DNA of 64,000 bases from Hyphomicrobiales bacterium (GTDB lineage: Bacteria > Pseudomonadota > Alphaproteobacteria > Rhizobiales > Beijerinckiaceae): assembly GCA_019247795.1 (NCBI GenBank), contig JAFBAK010000140.1, positions 1-64,000 of the forward strand, written 5' to 3'. Of the stretch, positions 9,417 through 18,447 are shown piece after piece. Below the pieces are notes generated by a model. The model ran no database searches, was not told the DNA's origin, and was given only the letters and a program-made list of their open reading frames with translations. Positions within the stretch are counted from its first letter, which is position 1. Each line of letters opens with the position of its first letter. Position numbers and translations under genes: made by a program.

Positions 9417-9617
9417 ATGGGGAGAGCAGAGCGGCTGCGAGCGCACGCTGAGTGCGCAAGACGCATGGCAGAGGCGGCGGGAACGGAAGATCGCAAGTGT
9501 TTGCTCGCGTTGGCGAGAGAATGGCTCAAGATCGCGGAGCGGATCGAGCTGAGATCGCAACCGTCTCCTGGACGAACGTTCAGCAGCGGCGGGCACTGGA
9601 TGAGCCCGCGTCAGTGA
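9417..9617 (+). CDS. Small helical protein of unknown function (66 aa)
   Basis: Short gene with a GGGAGAGG ribosome site 5 bases before ATG 9417. The product is one or two amphipathic helices rich in Arg, Ala and Glu (RAERLRAHAECARRMAEAA, then LAREWLKIAERIE). Small proteins of this composition and pattern are common and uncharacterised in Rhizobiales. TTAACCAT, a CtrA-type half-site, stands about 100 bases upstream at 9311. The gene is alone between paoC and the convergent lapA-like gene. Confidence 0.6.
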   Translation: MGRAERLRAHAECARRMAEAAGTEDRKCLLALAREWLKIAERIELRSQPSPGRTFSSGGHWMSPRQ

Positions 9618-9751
9618 ACGATGGCGACGCGGGCCGAGCTCCACCGAGATCGGTTCGTGCTCGAGGCTCAAGAGGCGCCATCTGCAAAAGTTTGCTTCTC
9701 ACGAACCGTCCCTGACCGGGAGACTGGCGCCACATGGTTTCGGCCAGACTG

Positions 9752-9767
9752 CGCCGGCGCGCCGGCG
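9752..9767. repeat. 16-bp perfect palindrome next to the lapA-like stop
   Basis: CGCCGGCGCGCCGGCG is a perfect 16-base palindrome 4 bases beyond the lapA-like stop codon. It can fold into a 6-bp GC stem with a 4-base loop. There is no T tract, so it may act as an mRNA 3' stabiliser or weak terminator for the leftward rpsA-sppA-ihfB-lapA block. Confidence 0.5.
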
Positions 9768-9771
9768 TGCC

Positions 9772-10065
9772 TCAGGAGGTCTCCCTCAGCCTGTCGAGAT
9801 CGCTTCTCAGACGGTCGACGTCGCGCCGGTGCATGCGCGCTGCCCTTCTGTGCCGGCCCTGGCCTAGCCAGGTGGCGATGCCGCCTGCCAGCACGCCGAG
9901 GATAAGGGCTGCGAAAACCACCACGAAGAGCGGCACATCAACGGTGTAGGGCGTGTCCGAGAACGGGTCGAAGGAGAGGCTCACATTGCCGCGGTTGCCG
10001 ACCGCGAAGGCAACCGCGAGAAGTGCGAGAGGAACCACGACAATCGCCTTGAGAAGGCCTCGCAT
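9772..10065 (-). CDS. LapA-domain (DUF1049) membrane protein
   Basis: 97-residue inner-membrane protein with two hydrophobic helices (residues about 5-23 and 45-66) and a basic, helical cytoplasmic tail with regular Arg/Asp spacing (RRDVDRLRSDLDRLR). This layout matches the lipopolysaccharide assembly protein A domain family. It lies directly after ihfB on the same strand, a conserved position in proteobacteria. In E. coli, LapA works with LapB in regulating LPS synthesis; that function is inferred here from family only. Confidence 0.8.
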   Translation of the reverse strand: MRGLLKAIVVVPLALLAVAFAVGNRGNVSLSFDPFSDTPYTVDVPLFVVVFAALILGVLAGGIATWLGQGRHRRAARMHRRDVDRLRSDLDRLRETS

Positions 10066-10179
10066 ATCTACAGCCCGGCTCCGCCTCGGAGGCGCCCACG
10101 GCGCATCTCTTCATCATCTCGGGCAGCAACATGCGTCCGGCAAGGATGGAACGACGCGAACGCCTCCCTCTCGACCGTC

Positions 10180-10539
10180 TTAGGGGCTGCCTTCACTGTC
10201 TCTCTCGACGGCGCCCGCGGAAAGCGAGACGGCCCTGCGAGGCCGCAGCGCCGCCGTGCCGTCATGGTTGAGCGCCTCGCGAATCTCCTTGCTCGCCTTG
10301 AACATCGGCACGCGCTTGGCGGCGACCGGAACGCGCTGGCCGGTGCGCGGATTACGCCCGACGCGCGAGCGGCGTTCCTTCGCCGAGAAGGCGCCGAAGC
10401 CTCTGATTTCGACACGATTGCCGTTGGCGAGCGCGTCCGTGATCGCGTCGAGCACGGCCTCGACAGCGGTCTCGGCATCTCGCTGATAAAGACCCGGATA
10501 GGTTCGCATCACGCATTCGACGAGTTCTGACTTGATCAT
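10180..10539 (-). CDS. ihfB: Integration host factor subunit beta
   Basis: 119-residue nucleoid protein of the HU/IHF family. It starts MIKSELVE, contains the [22 protein letters not shown] beta-arm region with the DNA-intercalating proline, and has the [17 protein letters not shown] ending. The last 20 or so residues are a low-complexity tail beyond the usual 95-100-residue length. IHF beta pairs with IHF alpha to bend DNA. Following sppA and downstream of rpsA is a standard alphaproteobacterial arrangement. Confidence 0.95.
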   Translation of the reverse strand: MIKSELVECVMRTYPGLYQRDAETAVEAVLDAITDALANGNRVEIRGFGAFSAKERRSRVGRNPRTGQRVPVAAKRVPMFKASKEIREALNHDGTAALRPRRAVSLSAGAVERDSEGSP

Positions 10540-10560
10540 TGAGGCCCCCGGCCAGTGCCT

Positions 10561-11523
10561 TCATTCGCCCATGGGCTGCCATAAGGCGAGCAGCCCGCTC
10601 GCCGCCTGTGTCTGCATCGGTCCGCTCGCAGCCGAGAAGATTTTCGAGGCATCCGCCAGGCCCAATTCCGAGAGCGCGCCCATCATGGCGTCTCCGGTCA
10701 GACGCCGCAGCCAGCCACCATGTTCGGCAGTCCAGTTGCGGATCGGTAGCGAGGTGTCAATCCCCTTGTCGCGCTTCAGCCAGTCGAGGGCCTCGTCCTC
10801 GCCGCCGATCCCGTCGATCAGCTTGAGGCTCACCGCTTGCGACCCGGCGAAGACGCGTCCATCCGCGACCTTGGCAAGAGCGTCAGGGTCGAGGTGACGG
10901 CGTTCGCGCACGAGGTTCTTGAACCATGTGAAGGTGTCTCCGACGAGCGCGTTCATCGCCGCTGTCGCCTCGGGCGCCGTCGGCTCGAAGGGGTTGGGCG
11001 AAGCCTTGAGCGGGCTCGACTTGATCATCTCCATCTTTACGCCGAGCGTACCCAGGAGCTGCGTCACATTCGGGTTTTGAAAGATCACTCCGATCGATCC
11101 GACCGCCGACGAGTTGCGGGCAACGATGTGATCGGCGGCGAGCGAAACCATGTACCCGCCGGACGCGGCAAGCGAGCGATCGATGGCCACGATGGGGCGT
11201 TTCTCTCCGACCTTTCTCAAATGCTCGTAGATTTCCTCCGAAGCGGCGGCGCCGCCTCCGGGGCTGTCGATGTCGAGCAGCACGGCTTTGGCGTTCGATT
11301 TTGCCAAGCGGTCGAGCATGCGTGTGAAATCGGCATCATCGAGAATGATGCCGTTGACCTTCACGCGGGCGATGTGCGCGACATTCTCGGCACCGACGCG
11401 AAAGAGCCGGGAGGCTCCGATGAAGATCGCAATGACGGCGAACATGCCCGCGATCACACGCCAGAAGGTCACGCGGCGGCGCAAATATCGGCGTTCGACC
11501 ACGGCGTCGGAGGTCATGCTCAT
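10561..11523 (-). CDS. sppA: Signal peptide peptidase SppA, short form
   Basis: 320-residue inner-membrane serine protease of the S49 family that degrades cleaved signal peptides. One transmembrane helix (about residues 20-42) is followed by the crotonase-like protease domain. The catalytic serine lies in AASGGY near residue 144, and the IKSSPLKAS segment about 50 residues later supplies the candidate lysine of the Ser/Lys dyad. At about half the length of E. coli SppA it is the single-domain type that acts as an oligomer. It lies 21 bases from ihfB and is probably cotranscribed with it. Confidence 0.92.
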   Translation of the reverse strand: MSMTSDAVVERRYLRRRVTFWRVIAGMFAVIAIFIGASRLFRVGAENVAHIARVKVNGIILDDADFTRMLDRLAKSNAKAVLLDIDSPGGGAAASEEIYEHLRKVGEKRPIVAIDRSLAASGGYMVSLAADHIVARNSSAVGSIGVIFQNPNVTQLLGTLGVKMEMIKSSPLKASPNPFEPTAPEATAAMNALVGDTFTWFKNLVRERRHLDPDALAKVADGRVFAGSQAVSLKLIDGIGGEDEALDWLKRDKGIDTSLPIRNWTAEHGGWLRRLTGDAMMGALSELGLADASKIFSAASGPMQTQAASGLLALWQPMGE

Positions 11524-11854
11524 GGCGCTAATCTAATCCTCGAAGAGGTGAGAGAGCAAGGAAGATGCGGTGAAGTAAAAGGCCATAAGCCGGTCGCGGA
11601 GATGGCACCGCCGCGCAAATTTTGCGGTGCCGAACGTGTCAAAAAAGAGCAACAAAGACAGTATAAAACCGAGGGTTGCACTTCTCCCGCAAAACGCTCA
11701 CTTCGCGGCGCGCAACCTCGAATTCGCCTATCGGTTTTAACGTGGTTCTCTCGTTTCGATCGGGTCTCGCATCGTTTGCAATGCGAATCGGCCGCGCGAA
11801 TGGCGCGAATTTTGCGGCGAGGCGGCATGCAGCCATGCCGCCTCGGAATTGCAG
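11524..11854. other. Spacer between rpsA and sppA
   Basis: 331 bases with no recognisable gene. It contains the strong rpsA terminator at 11819-11844 and an AT-rich stretch around 11640-11680 that could hold the sppA promoter. No further structure was recognised. Confidence 0.5.
11819..11844 (-). terminator. Hairpin terminator of rpsA
   Basis: Perfect 11-bp stem GAGGCGGCATG / CATGCCGCCTC with a 4-base loop, 10 bases past the rpsA stop on the minus strand, followed by an A/T-containing run (GCAAAATTC). The T tract is poor but the stem is very stable. Confidence 0.75.
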
Positions 11855-13558
11855 TTACTTCTTCTCGTTGGCGCGGCGCAACGCAGCCCCGAGAATATCG
11901 CCGAGCGAAGCGCCGGAATCGGTCGATCCGAACTGCGCAATCGCTTCCTTCTCCTCCTGCACCTCGAGCGCCTTGATCGAGACGGACACCTTGCGCGCCT
12001 TGCGGTCGAATTGCGTGACCCGCGCATCCACCTTCTCGCCGGCCGCGAAGCGTTCGGGACGCTGATCGCCGCGTTCGCGAGCGAGCTCCGCGCGACGGAT
12101 GAAGGCCGTCAGGTCTGTGCCGACGATCTTCACCTCGAGGCCGGATTCCTTGACCTCGGTGATCTCGCAAGTCACGACGGCGCCCTTCTTCAAATCGCCC
12201 GCCTCGGCGAAAGGATCGCCTTCGAGCTGCTTGATGCCGAGCGAGACGCGCTCCTTCTCGGTGTCGACGTCGAGCACCACGGCCTTGACCATGTCGCCCT
12301 TTTTATACTGCTCGATCACCTCTTCGCCCGGCCGATGCCAATCGAGATCGGAGAGATGCACCATGCCGTCGACATCGCCGGGCAGTCCGATGAACAGACC
12401 GAACTCAGTCTTGTTCTTGACCTCGCCCTCGATCGTCGAGCCGACCGGGTGCGTCTCCTGGAATTCCTCCCAAGGATTGCGCAACGCCTGCTTCAGGCCG
12501 AGCGAGATGCGGCGCTTGACCGAGTCGATCTCGAGCACCACCACCTCCACCTCCTGCGAAGTCGAGACGATTTTGCCGGGATGCACATTCTTTTTGGTCC
12601 AGGACATCTCCGAAACGTGGATCAGGCCCTCGATGCCCGGTTCCAACTCCACGAAAGCACCATAGTCGGTGATGTTCGTGACGCGTCCCTTTAGCTTCAT
12701 GCCGATCGGGTATTTGGCCTCGACGCCCTGCCAGGGATCACCCTGCAGCTGCTTGATGCCGAGCGAGATGCGCTGCGTCTCATGGTTGATGCGAATGATC
12801 TTGACCTTCACGCTCTGCCCGATCGCCACCACCTCGGACGGGTGATTGACGCGCCGCCACGCCATGTCGGTCACGTGCAAGAGGCCATCGATGCCGCCGA
12901 GATCGACGAAGGCGCCGTATTCGGTGACGTTCTTGACGACGCCCTCGATGATTTGGCCTTCCTCGAGGTTGGCGACGATTTGCGAGCGGCTCTCGGCGCG
13001 CGTTTCCTCGAGCACGGTGCGTCGGGAGACGACGATGTTGCCGCGCCGGCGATCCATCTTCAGGATCTGAAAAGGCTGAGGCTGGTTCATCAAGGGGCCG
13101 ACGTCGCGCACCGGACGGATGTCGACCTGGCTCCGGGGCAGGAAGGCCATGGCGCCATCGAGATCGACGGTGTAGCCGCCCTTCACCGAGGCGAAGATCA
13201 CCCCTTGCACCTTCTCATTGGCTTCGAAGGCTTTCTCGAGCTTGCCCCAGCTCTCCTCGCGGCGAGCTTTTTCGCGCGAGATCACCGCCTCGCCGAGCGC
13301 GTTCTCGATCCGGTCGAGATAAACTTCGACCTTGTCTCCCACCTTGAGCCCACCGTCCTTCCCGGGGGCCTGGAATTCCTTCAAAGGCACCCGGCCTTCA
13401 GTCTTGAGGCCGACATCGATGACGGCCACATCCTTCTCGATCGCGACGACCGTCCCTTCGACGACGCCTCCCTCGATCGCGTTCGACCTCTGGAAGGATT
13501 CTTCCAGCAACGCCGCAAAGTCTTCGCGCCCCGGAGCGCGGTCAAAAGCAACTGACAT
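11855..13558 (-). CDS. rpsA: 30S ribosomal protein S1
   Basis: 567-residue protein with six S1 (OB-fold) RNA-binding repeats, easily seen as recurring GxVxxxxxYGAFVDLxxxxGLxHxSxMxW blocks around residues 195-460. It binds mRNA and the 30S subunit for initiation on structured leaders. The start at 13558 (MSVAFDRA) has a GGGAGA site 4 bases upstream; 62 further open codons upstream are rejected because they match nothing. Usually it directly follows cmk; here an SDR gene and an Hsp70-like gene intervene. A strong hairpin terminator follows. Confidence 0.97.
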   Translation of the reverse strand: MSVAFDRAPGREDFAALLEESFQRSNAIEGGVVEGTVVAIEKDVAVIDVGLKTEGRVPLKEFQAPGKDGGLKVGDKVEVYLDRIENALGEAVISREKARREESWGKLEKAFEANEKVQGVIFASVKGGYTVDLDGAMAFLPRSQVDIRPVRDVGPLMNQPQPFQILKMDRRRGNIVVSRRTVLEETRAESRSQIVANLEEGQIIEGVVKNVTEYGAFVDLGGIDGLLHVTDMAWRRVNHPSEVVAIGQSVKVKIIRINHETQRISLGIKQLQGDPWQGVEAKYPIGMKLKGRVTNITDYGAFVELEPGIEGLIHVSEMSWTKKNVHPGKIVSTSQEVEVVVLEIDSVKRRISLGLKQALRNPWEEFQETHPVGSTIEGEVKNKTEFGLFIGLPGDVDGMVHLSDLDWHRPGEEVIEQYKKGDMVKAVVLDVDTEKERVSLGIKQLEGDPFAEAGDLKKGAVVTCEITEVKESGLEVKIVGTDLTAFIRRAELARERGDQRPERFAAGEKVDARVTQFDRKARKVSVSIKALEVQEEKEAIAQFGSTDSGASLGDILGAALRRANEKK

Positions 13559-13825
13559 TCTGTCTCCCAAAAAGCCCTTCGAGGGCGTGGCGCCGGCGTG
13601 TTCGAGTGATCGGGCTCCTTTCCGCCGACATTCGCCGAGACGGGCCGAGGGTCCGGCATCGACGAAAGCACCGCTCGTGGAGCGGGCCGGCGCGAGCCGG
13701 CGGGCAGGAGCATGGTTCAAGTCAGCAATATCAGGCAGGTGCAATGCCTATCGGGCCGCAGCGGTTTCGTCCGCTACGGCCCGTCGAGCCACGTCTACAT
13801 AGCAACGGGCGAGACCAAGAGCAAT

Positions 13826-13870
13826 ACTCGAGGTCCATGCACTCGAGGTCCATGCACTCGAGGTCCATGC
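13826..13870 (+). repeat. Three perfect 15-bp tandem repeats
   Basis: ACTCGAGGTCCATGC occurs three times head to tail with no mismatch. It abuts the palindromic repeat that begins at 13875. There are no spacers, so it is not CRISPR. A slipped-strand expansion is the simplest explanation. Confidence 0.9.
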
Positions 13871-13874
13871 GGGC

Positions 13875-13925
13875 AGAGCATGATCCGGTAGGATGGCTGC
13901 CGATTTTTCCGACAAGATGATGCTG
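13875..13925 (+). repeat. Rhizobiales-type intergenic palindromic repeat (copy 2)
   Basis: AGAGCATGATCC, a degenerate centre, then TTTTTCCGACAAGATGATGCT: the same layout as the element at 1987-2037, in opposite orientation. The outer arms (AGCATGATC / GATGATGCT) are partly self-complementary. Confidence 0.75.
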
Positions 13926-14062
13926 CGCTGAAAATCGCGTGCATTGATTCATGGCTCTCGCGCGAGGCGCGCTCGCGGCTCAGGGTGCCGGAAGGCCGTC
14001 TTGCGGCCGCCCCAAACTCGGCGGATGATCGCAGCGTCGAGCTTTCCCGAAGGAACGGAGCG

Positions 14063-14881
14063 ATGAGGCTCGCTGGCAAGACGGTCCTGATCACCGGATC
14101 GACCGACGGCGTCGGCCGCGTGGTTGCGAAGCGCGTGGCCGCTGAGGGTGCGCGCGTCCTCGTCCATGGCCGCAACCTCGACCGTGGCGAGAGCCTCATT
14201 GGCGAGTTGCGCGCCGATGGCCATGTCGACGCGGATTTCCTCGAGGCTGATCTCTCCTCCCTCGCAGAGGTGCGCAAGCTTGCGCTCGCGATCGAGACGA
14301 GCGAGGCGCGGCTCGATATCCTCATAAACAACGCGGGCATCGGTTCGGGCGGCGTCACCGGAAAGCGTGAACTGAGCGTCGATGGGTACGAGTTGCGCTT
14401 TGCCGTCAACTATCTCGCGGGCTTCCTGCTCACGCATCTCCTTTTGCGGAAGCTGCTCGCGAGCACGCCATCGCGCATCGTCAATGTCGCTTCTCTCGGT
14501 CAGGCGCCGATCGATTTCGCCGATGTCATGATCGCGCGCGGATACACGGGTTCACGCGCCTATTCGCAAAGCAAGCTCGCGCAGATCATGTTCACCATCG
14601 ACCTGCACGAGGAGCTCGCCGGCAAAGGCGTTACCGCGAACTGCCTTCATCCGGCGACCTACATGAACACCAACATGGTGCGCCAATCCGGCACCACGCC
14701 GATCAGCACCGTCGAGGAAGGCGCGGATGCCATCATGAATCTCGTGGTTTCGCCCGAGCTCGAAGGCCGCGGCGGCAGATTTTTCGATCGGCAGCGCGAA
14801 GCACGCGCCCAGCCTCAAGCCTATGACCCGGCGGCCCGTGCCCGGCTACGCACGCTGAGCTTGCGTCTCACCGGGCTTTAG
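14063..14881 (+). CDS. Short-chain dehydrogenase/reductase
   Basis: 272-residue classical-type SDR. The cofactor motif TGSTDGVG lies at residues 11-18, NNAG near residue 90, a serine in NVASLG near residue 144, and the catalytic YSQSK near residue 170. An arginine after the second beta strand (HGRN) favours NADPH. Retinol-dehydrogenase/WWOX-like members share the DLSSLAEVRKLA segment. The start ATG at 14063 has an AAGGA-type site. It is a single rightward gene inserted between the leftward cmk/Hsp70 genes and rpsA. Substrate unknown. Confidence 0.88.
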   Translation: MRLAGKTVLITGSTDGVGRVVAKRVAAEGARVLVHGRNLDRGESLIGELRADGHVDADFLEADLSSLAEVRKLALAIETSEARLDILINNAGIGSGGVTGKRELSVDGYELRFAVNYLAGFLLTHLLLRKLLASTPSRIVNVASLGQAPIDFADVMIARGYTGSRAYSQSKLAQIMFTIDLHEELAGKGVTANCLHPATYMNTNMVRQSGTTPISTVEEGADAIMNLVVSPELEGRGGRFFDRQREARAQPQAYDPAARARLRTLSLRLTGL

Positions 14882-14939
14882 CCCTTGCCATCGAGTTTCG
14901 ATTACATCCGCGACGGCGACGAAATGCCGGCGCGGCTCG

Positions 14940-16250
14940 TCACGCGGCGACGGCCCACTGGTCAGGATCGTCCGTTTGACCGATCAGAGCGAGGCCGTAA
15001 GCGATTGACTCGAATTGATCGGCAGAAGTGAGCTTTTCCTTGCCGAAGCGGTCCGCAAACAGCTGCTGGACCGCCGGCACGAACGAAGAGCCACCCGTCA
15101 AAAACACCTTTTCCACGTCACGCGGTCCAAGCCTCGCTTTTCTCAGAGCCTGATCGACCGTCGTCCCGATACGCGCCAAGTCCTCGTCTATCCAGCTTTC
15201 GAAATCCGCACGCGTGATTGCCGCGCGAATATCGAGATTGCCCTCGACGAACCGAAATTCGACGATATCGCTTGTCGACAGCGCGACCTTGGCCGCTGAG
15301 ACCGCGCGGTAGAGAGAAAAGCCGAGATCGAGCTCGATGAGGGCAATGAAATCGAGAAGCAGCGCCGGTTCGAGAGCGGCGCGCGCCAGCTCCCGCAATT
15401 CGCGCAGATCGGCGCTTCCCTTCATGAGCGCGAGCTCATGCCAGCGCGCCAGCTTCGCATAATAGTGGTTCGGAAGCGGCAGCACCTTGCCAAATGAACG
15501 ATAGCTGCCCCCCTTGCCGAGACGAGGCGAAATCACACGGTCGATGATCCGGTAGTCGAAGCTGTCCCCAGCGATGCCGATGCCGGCATGACCGAGCGGC
15601 TCCGCACGCAGGGCACCCGCCATTCGCGAGAAACGCATGATGGAGAAGTCGCTCGTGCCGCCGCCAAAATCGGCGACCAGCACCGTCGCATCCCGGTCGA
15701 GACGGCGGGCGAATGAGAAGGCCGCCCCGACAGGTTCGTAGACGTAGCAGGAGTTCCTGGCTCCGAGCCGGTCGAAGGCGTCGCGATAGCGCTGCATCGC
15801 CAGCGCGTCGTCAGGAGCGGCGCCGGCGAAACGCACCGGCCGGCCGATCATGACCCGCGAGGTCGAAAGGTCCAAATCTGTCCCGGCGTGGCGCGTCAGT
15901 GTTCGAAGAAAGGCCGCGAGCAAGTCCTCGAACTGGTAGCGCTGCCTGAGTATCAGGGTCGATTGGAAGGCTCTGCTTGCAGCGAAGGATTTGAACGACT
16001 GCATGAAACGGAGCACAGCGTCCCTTTCCAGCACTCGTTCGATGGCCCAAGCGCCGCCCTCAGCGCTCGGCAGCCCGCTGCCTTGCCGCTCCTGCCAGAA
16101 GCACAACGCTGAGGCGTAGACGCTCTGCCTCGTTCCGCCATGCTCGAACCGAACTGCCTCCACCTTTCCCCTGTCCGTCGCAATCGCGACAACCGTGTTG
16201 CTGGTGCCGAAATCGACGCCGATCGACACGGCGGGCGGGGCGCTCGGCAT
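14940..16250 (-). CDS. Hsp70-family protein of the YegD type
   Basis: 436-residue actin/Hsp70-fold ATPase. The phosphate-1 loop GVDFGTSNT is at residues 11-19, phosphate-2 VADFGGGTSDFS near residue 195, and the adenosine loop FLTGGSSFVPAV near residue 390. The C-terminal peptide-binding domain of DnaK is absent, which is the YegD arrangement (E. coli YegD is about 450 residues). The role of YegD is not established. The gene lies on the same strand as cmk and aroA but 140 bases downstream of cmk, so linkage to that operon is uncertain. Confidence 0.88.
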   Translation of the reverse strand: MPSAPPAVSIGVDFGTSNTVVAIATDRGKVEAVRFEHGGTRQSVYASALCFWQERQGSGLPSAEGGAWAIERVLERDAVLRFMQSFKSFAASRAFQSTLILRQRYQFEDLLAAFLRTLTRHAGTDLDLSTSRVMIGRPVRFAGAAPDDALAMQRYRDAFDRLGARNSCYVYEPVGAAFSFARRLDRDATVLVADFGGGTSDFSIMRFSRMAGALRAEPLGHAGIGIAGDSFDYRIIDRVISPRLGKGGSYRSFGKVLPLPNHYYAKLARWHELALMKGSADLRELRELARAALEPALLLDFIALIELDLGFSLYRAVSAAKVALSTSDIVEFRFVEGNLDIRAAITRADFESWIDEDLARIGTTVDQALRKARLGPRDVEKVFLTGGSSFVPAVQQLFADRFGKEKLTSADQFESIAYGLALIGQTDDPDQWAVAA

Positions 16251-16390
16251 GAGAGGCTCGGATCGAGGAAATGGAGGGGCCGACCTCTAGCGGCCGCGCT
16301 TCGTCCTGACAAGTCCGTGTTGCTGGCTCAGCAGATCCGGCCACTCCTCATTTGCGACGAAGCTCACTTGCGTCGGTCATGCTCGTATCG

Positions 16391-17089
16391 TCAGGGCTTT
16401 TCCGAGATGTGCGGAAGCTCCGTCTTGGCCGGACCACGTGGGGCGATATCGGCCGGCTCACGTCGCGTGCGTTTCTTCTCGGCGATGACGGCAAGAGCCG
16501 CCGAGAGCGCGGCTTGTGCATCGAGGTTCGTGGTGTCGATGAGGATGGCATCAGGTGCTTGCCGCAAAGGGGAGGCCGAGCGCGTCGAATCGCGCTCGTC
16601 GCGACGACGGATATCGGCGAGCACCGTGTCGTAATCGAGCGGAGCTCCGCCGAGCACGAGTTCGCGCCAGCGGCGCCGCGCGCGTTCCTCGGCGGAAGCG
16701 GTGACGAATAGCTTCACCTCGGCATTGGGGCAGATCACGGTGCCGATGTCGCGCCCATCGATGACAGCGCCCCCGGGCTGGCAAGCAAATGACCGTTGCA
16801 GATCGACGAGCGCGGCCCGCACCGACGGATAGGCCGCGATCCGAGACGCTGCCTCTCCCATCGGCGCGCCCCTTAGCGTCGCGGCTTCGAGCTTGGAAAG
16901 GTCGAGCGATGCGGCAGACGCGGTGGCCGCGTCTTCGTCCTCGAGAGGGCACCCGCGATCGATGAGGCTCTTCGCCACGGCCCGATAGAGGAGGCCCGAA
17001 TCGAGATGAGCGAGACCGCAATGCGCGGCGACGGCCTTGGCGAGCGTGCCCTTTCCCGAAGCGGCCGGACCGTCGATCGCGATGATCAC
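16391..17089 (-). CDS. cmk: Cytidylate kinase
   Basis: 232-residue enzyme that phosphorylates CMP/dCMP with ATP. The P-loop GPAASGKGT is at residues 6-14, [10 protein letters not shown] near residue 106 carries the CMP-binding region, and [17 protein letters not shown] follows as in all Cmk. The ATG overlaps the aroA stop by 4 bases, giving the conserved aroA-cmk pair. The C-terminal 10-15 residues are variable. Confidence 0.96.
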   Translation of the reverse strand: MIIAIDGPAASGKGTLAKAVAAHCGLAHLDSGLLYRAVAKSLIDRGCPLEDEDAATASAASLDLSKLEAATLRGAPMGEAASRIAAYPSVRAALVDLQRSFACQPGGAVIDGRDIGTVICPNAEVKLFVTASAEERARRRWRELVLGGAPLDYDTVLADIRRRDERDSTRSASPLRQAPDAILIDTTNLDAQAALSAALAVIAEKKRTRREPADIAPRGPAKTELPHISEKP

Positions 17090-18447
17090 CTCGACGTCGC
17101 TCCGGCGAAATTGCCGCCGAGCCCGCTCATGATGTCGAGGAAGTCGGGAAAACTCGTGGCGATCATCGTGGTGTCATCGACAGTGACCGGGCGGCTCGCG
17201 GCGAGGCCCATGACGAGGAAGCTCATCGCGATACGATGATCGAGATGGGTCTTCACCTCTCCACCGCCCTCGACTTCGCCATTTCCGCCCTGGATGACGA
17301 GATCGTCGCCCTCGACGCAATGCACGACACCGCAAGCCGCAAGGCCCGCCGAGACTGCCGCGAGCCGATCGCTTTCCTTCACCCGCAACTCGCTCAAGCC
17401 GCGCAAGCGTGTCTCGCCGCGCGCGAAGGCCGCGGCGACGGCGATCACCGGATATTCATCGATCATAGAGGGAGCGCGCGCAGCCGGCACATCGGTGCCG
17501 CGAAGCTCGCTCGCCCGCACACGCAAGTCCGCGATCTCCTCGCCGCCTTCCTGGCGCGGATTCACGGCCTCGATGCGAGCGCCCATGTCCCGTAGCGTGG
17601 CCAGGAAGCCCGTGCGCAACGGGTTGAGCATCACGCCTTCGACGACGACATCCGAGCCTTCGACGATAGAGGCGGCAACGATCGGAAAGGCAGCCGAAGA
17701 TGGATCGCCCGGGACGATGACAGGCGCCGGCCGCAGCTCCGGCTGGCCGGTGAGCGTAATTCGCCGCCCCCCCTCTCCCTGCGGCGCAACATCGACCTGT
17801 GCGCCGAAATGACGAAGCATGCGCTCGGTGTGGTCGCGCGACGCTTCGGTCTCGACCACCGTGGTGCATCCGGGTGCGTTGAGGCCGGCGAGCAGAACCG
17901 CCGATTTGATTTGGGCCGAGGCGACGGGCGTCCGGTATTCGATAGGGGCCGCGTGGCGGGCTCCCGCGATGGTGATCGGGCAGCGGCCGCCCTCGGCCTC
18001 GGCCACGACCTGCGCGCCCATGCGTGACAGCGGGTCAAGAATACGCCGCATCGGCCTTTTGCGAAGCGACGCATCACCGTCGAAAGTGGCGCTGATCGGA
18101 TGGCCGCCCACGACGCCCATCATCAACCGCGTACCGGTCCCGGCGTTACCGAAATCGAGAACCCCGTCCGGCTCGACAAGGCCGCCGATCCCCACGCCCC
18201 GTACATTCCAGAGTCCCTGGCCACCCCGCTCGACCGCGGCGCCGAGCTGACGGCAGGCCTGGGCAGTGCGCAGCACGTCATCGCTCTCGAGCAGGCCTTC
18301 CACGCTGGTTTTCCCGATGGACAAAAGCCCCAGGATCAAGGCCCGATGCGAGGTGGATTTATCGCCGGGAACCCGCATGCGCCCGGCGAGCGCGCCGGAC
18401 CGTTTGGCCGTGAGCGGCCGTGCCCCGAGGGAGTCGGAGGCGGACAT
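17086..18447 (-). CDS. aroA: 3-phosphoshikimate 1-carboxyvinyltransferase (EPSP synthase), class II-like
   Basis: 453-residue shikimate-pathway enzyme joining shikimate-3-phosphate and PEP. It closely resembles the Agrobacterium CP4 class II enzyme: GDKSTSHRA near residue 28, [21 protein letters not shown] and [15 protein letters not shown] are all present. Residue 103, in the FGNAGTG segment, is glycine where CP4 has the alanine that gives glyphosate insensitivity, and the class II motif usually NxTR reads NPLR. ATG 18447 gives MSASDSLG; the frame is open further upstream with no homology. It is operonic with cmk. Confidence 0.95.
   Translation of the reverse strand: MSASDSLGARPLTAKRSGALAGRMRVPGDKSTSHRALILGLLSIGKTSVEGLLESDDVLRTAQACRQLGAAVERGGQGLWNVRGVGIGGLVEPDGVLDFGNAGTGTRLMMGVVGGHPISATFDGDASLRKRPMRRILDPLSRMGAQVVAEAEGGRCPITIAGARHAAPIEYRTPVASAQIKSAVLLAGLNAPGCTTVVETEASRDHTERMLRHFGAQVDVAPQGEGGRRITLTGQPELRPAPVIVPGDPSSAAFPIVAASIVEGSDVVVEGVMLNPLRTGFLATLRDMGARIEAVNPRQEGGEEIADLRVRASELRGTDVPAARAPSMIDEYPVIAVAAAFARGETRLRGLSELRVKESDRLAAVSAGLAACGVVHCVEGDDLVIQGGNGEVEGGGEVKTHLDHRIAMSFLVMGLAASRPVTVDDTTMIATSFPDFLDIMSGLGGNFAGATSR

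Larger units (their letters stand above)
13559..14062. other. Divergent regulatory spacer between rpsA and SDR gene, with repeats
   Basis: 504 bases without a gene. It holds the rpsA leader and promoter (leftward), three 15-bp tandem repeats at 13826-13870, and the second palindromic intergenic repeat at 13875-13925. Short frames across it on either strand have no support. Confidence 0.55.

Noticed and set aside
13826-13870. Tandem 15-mers as a CRISPR remnant
   Set aside because: The units are contiguous, with no spacers and no cas genes nearby.
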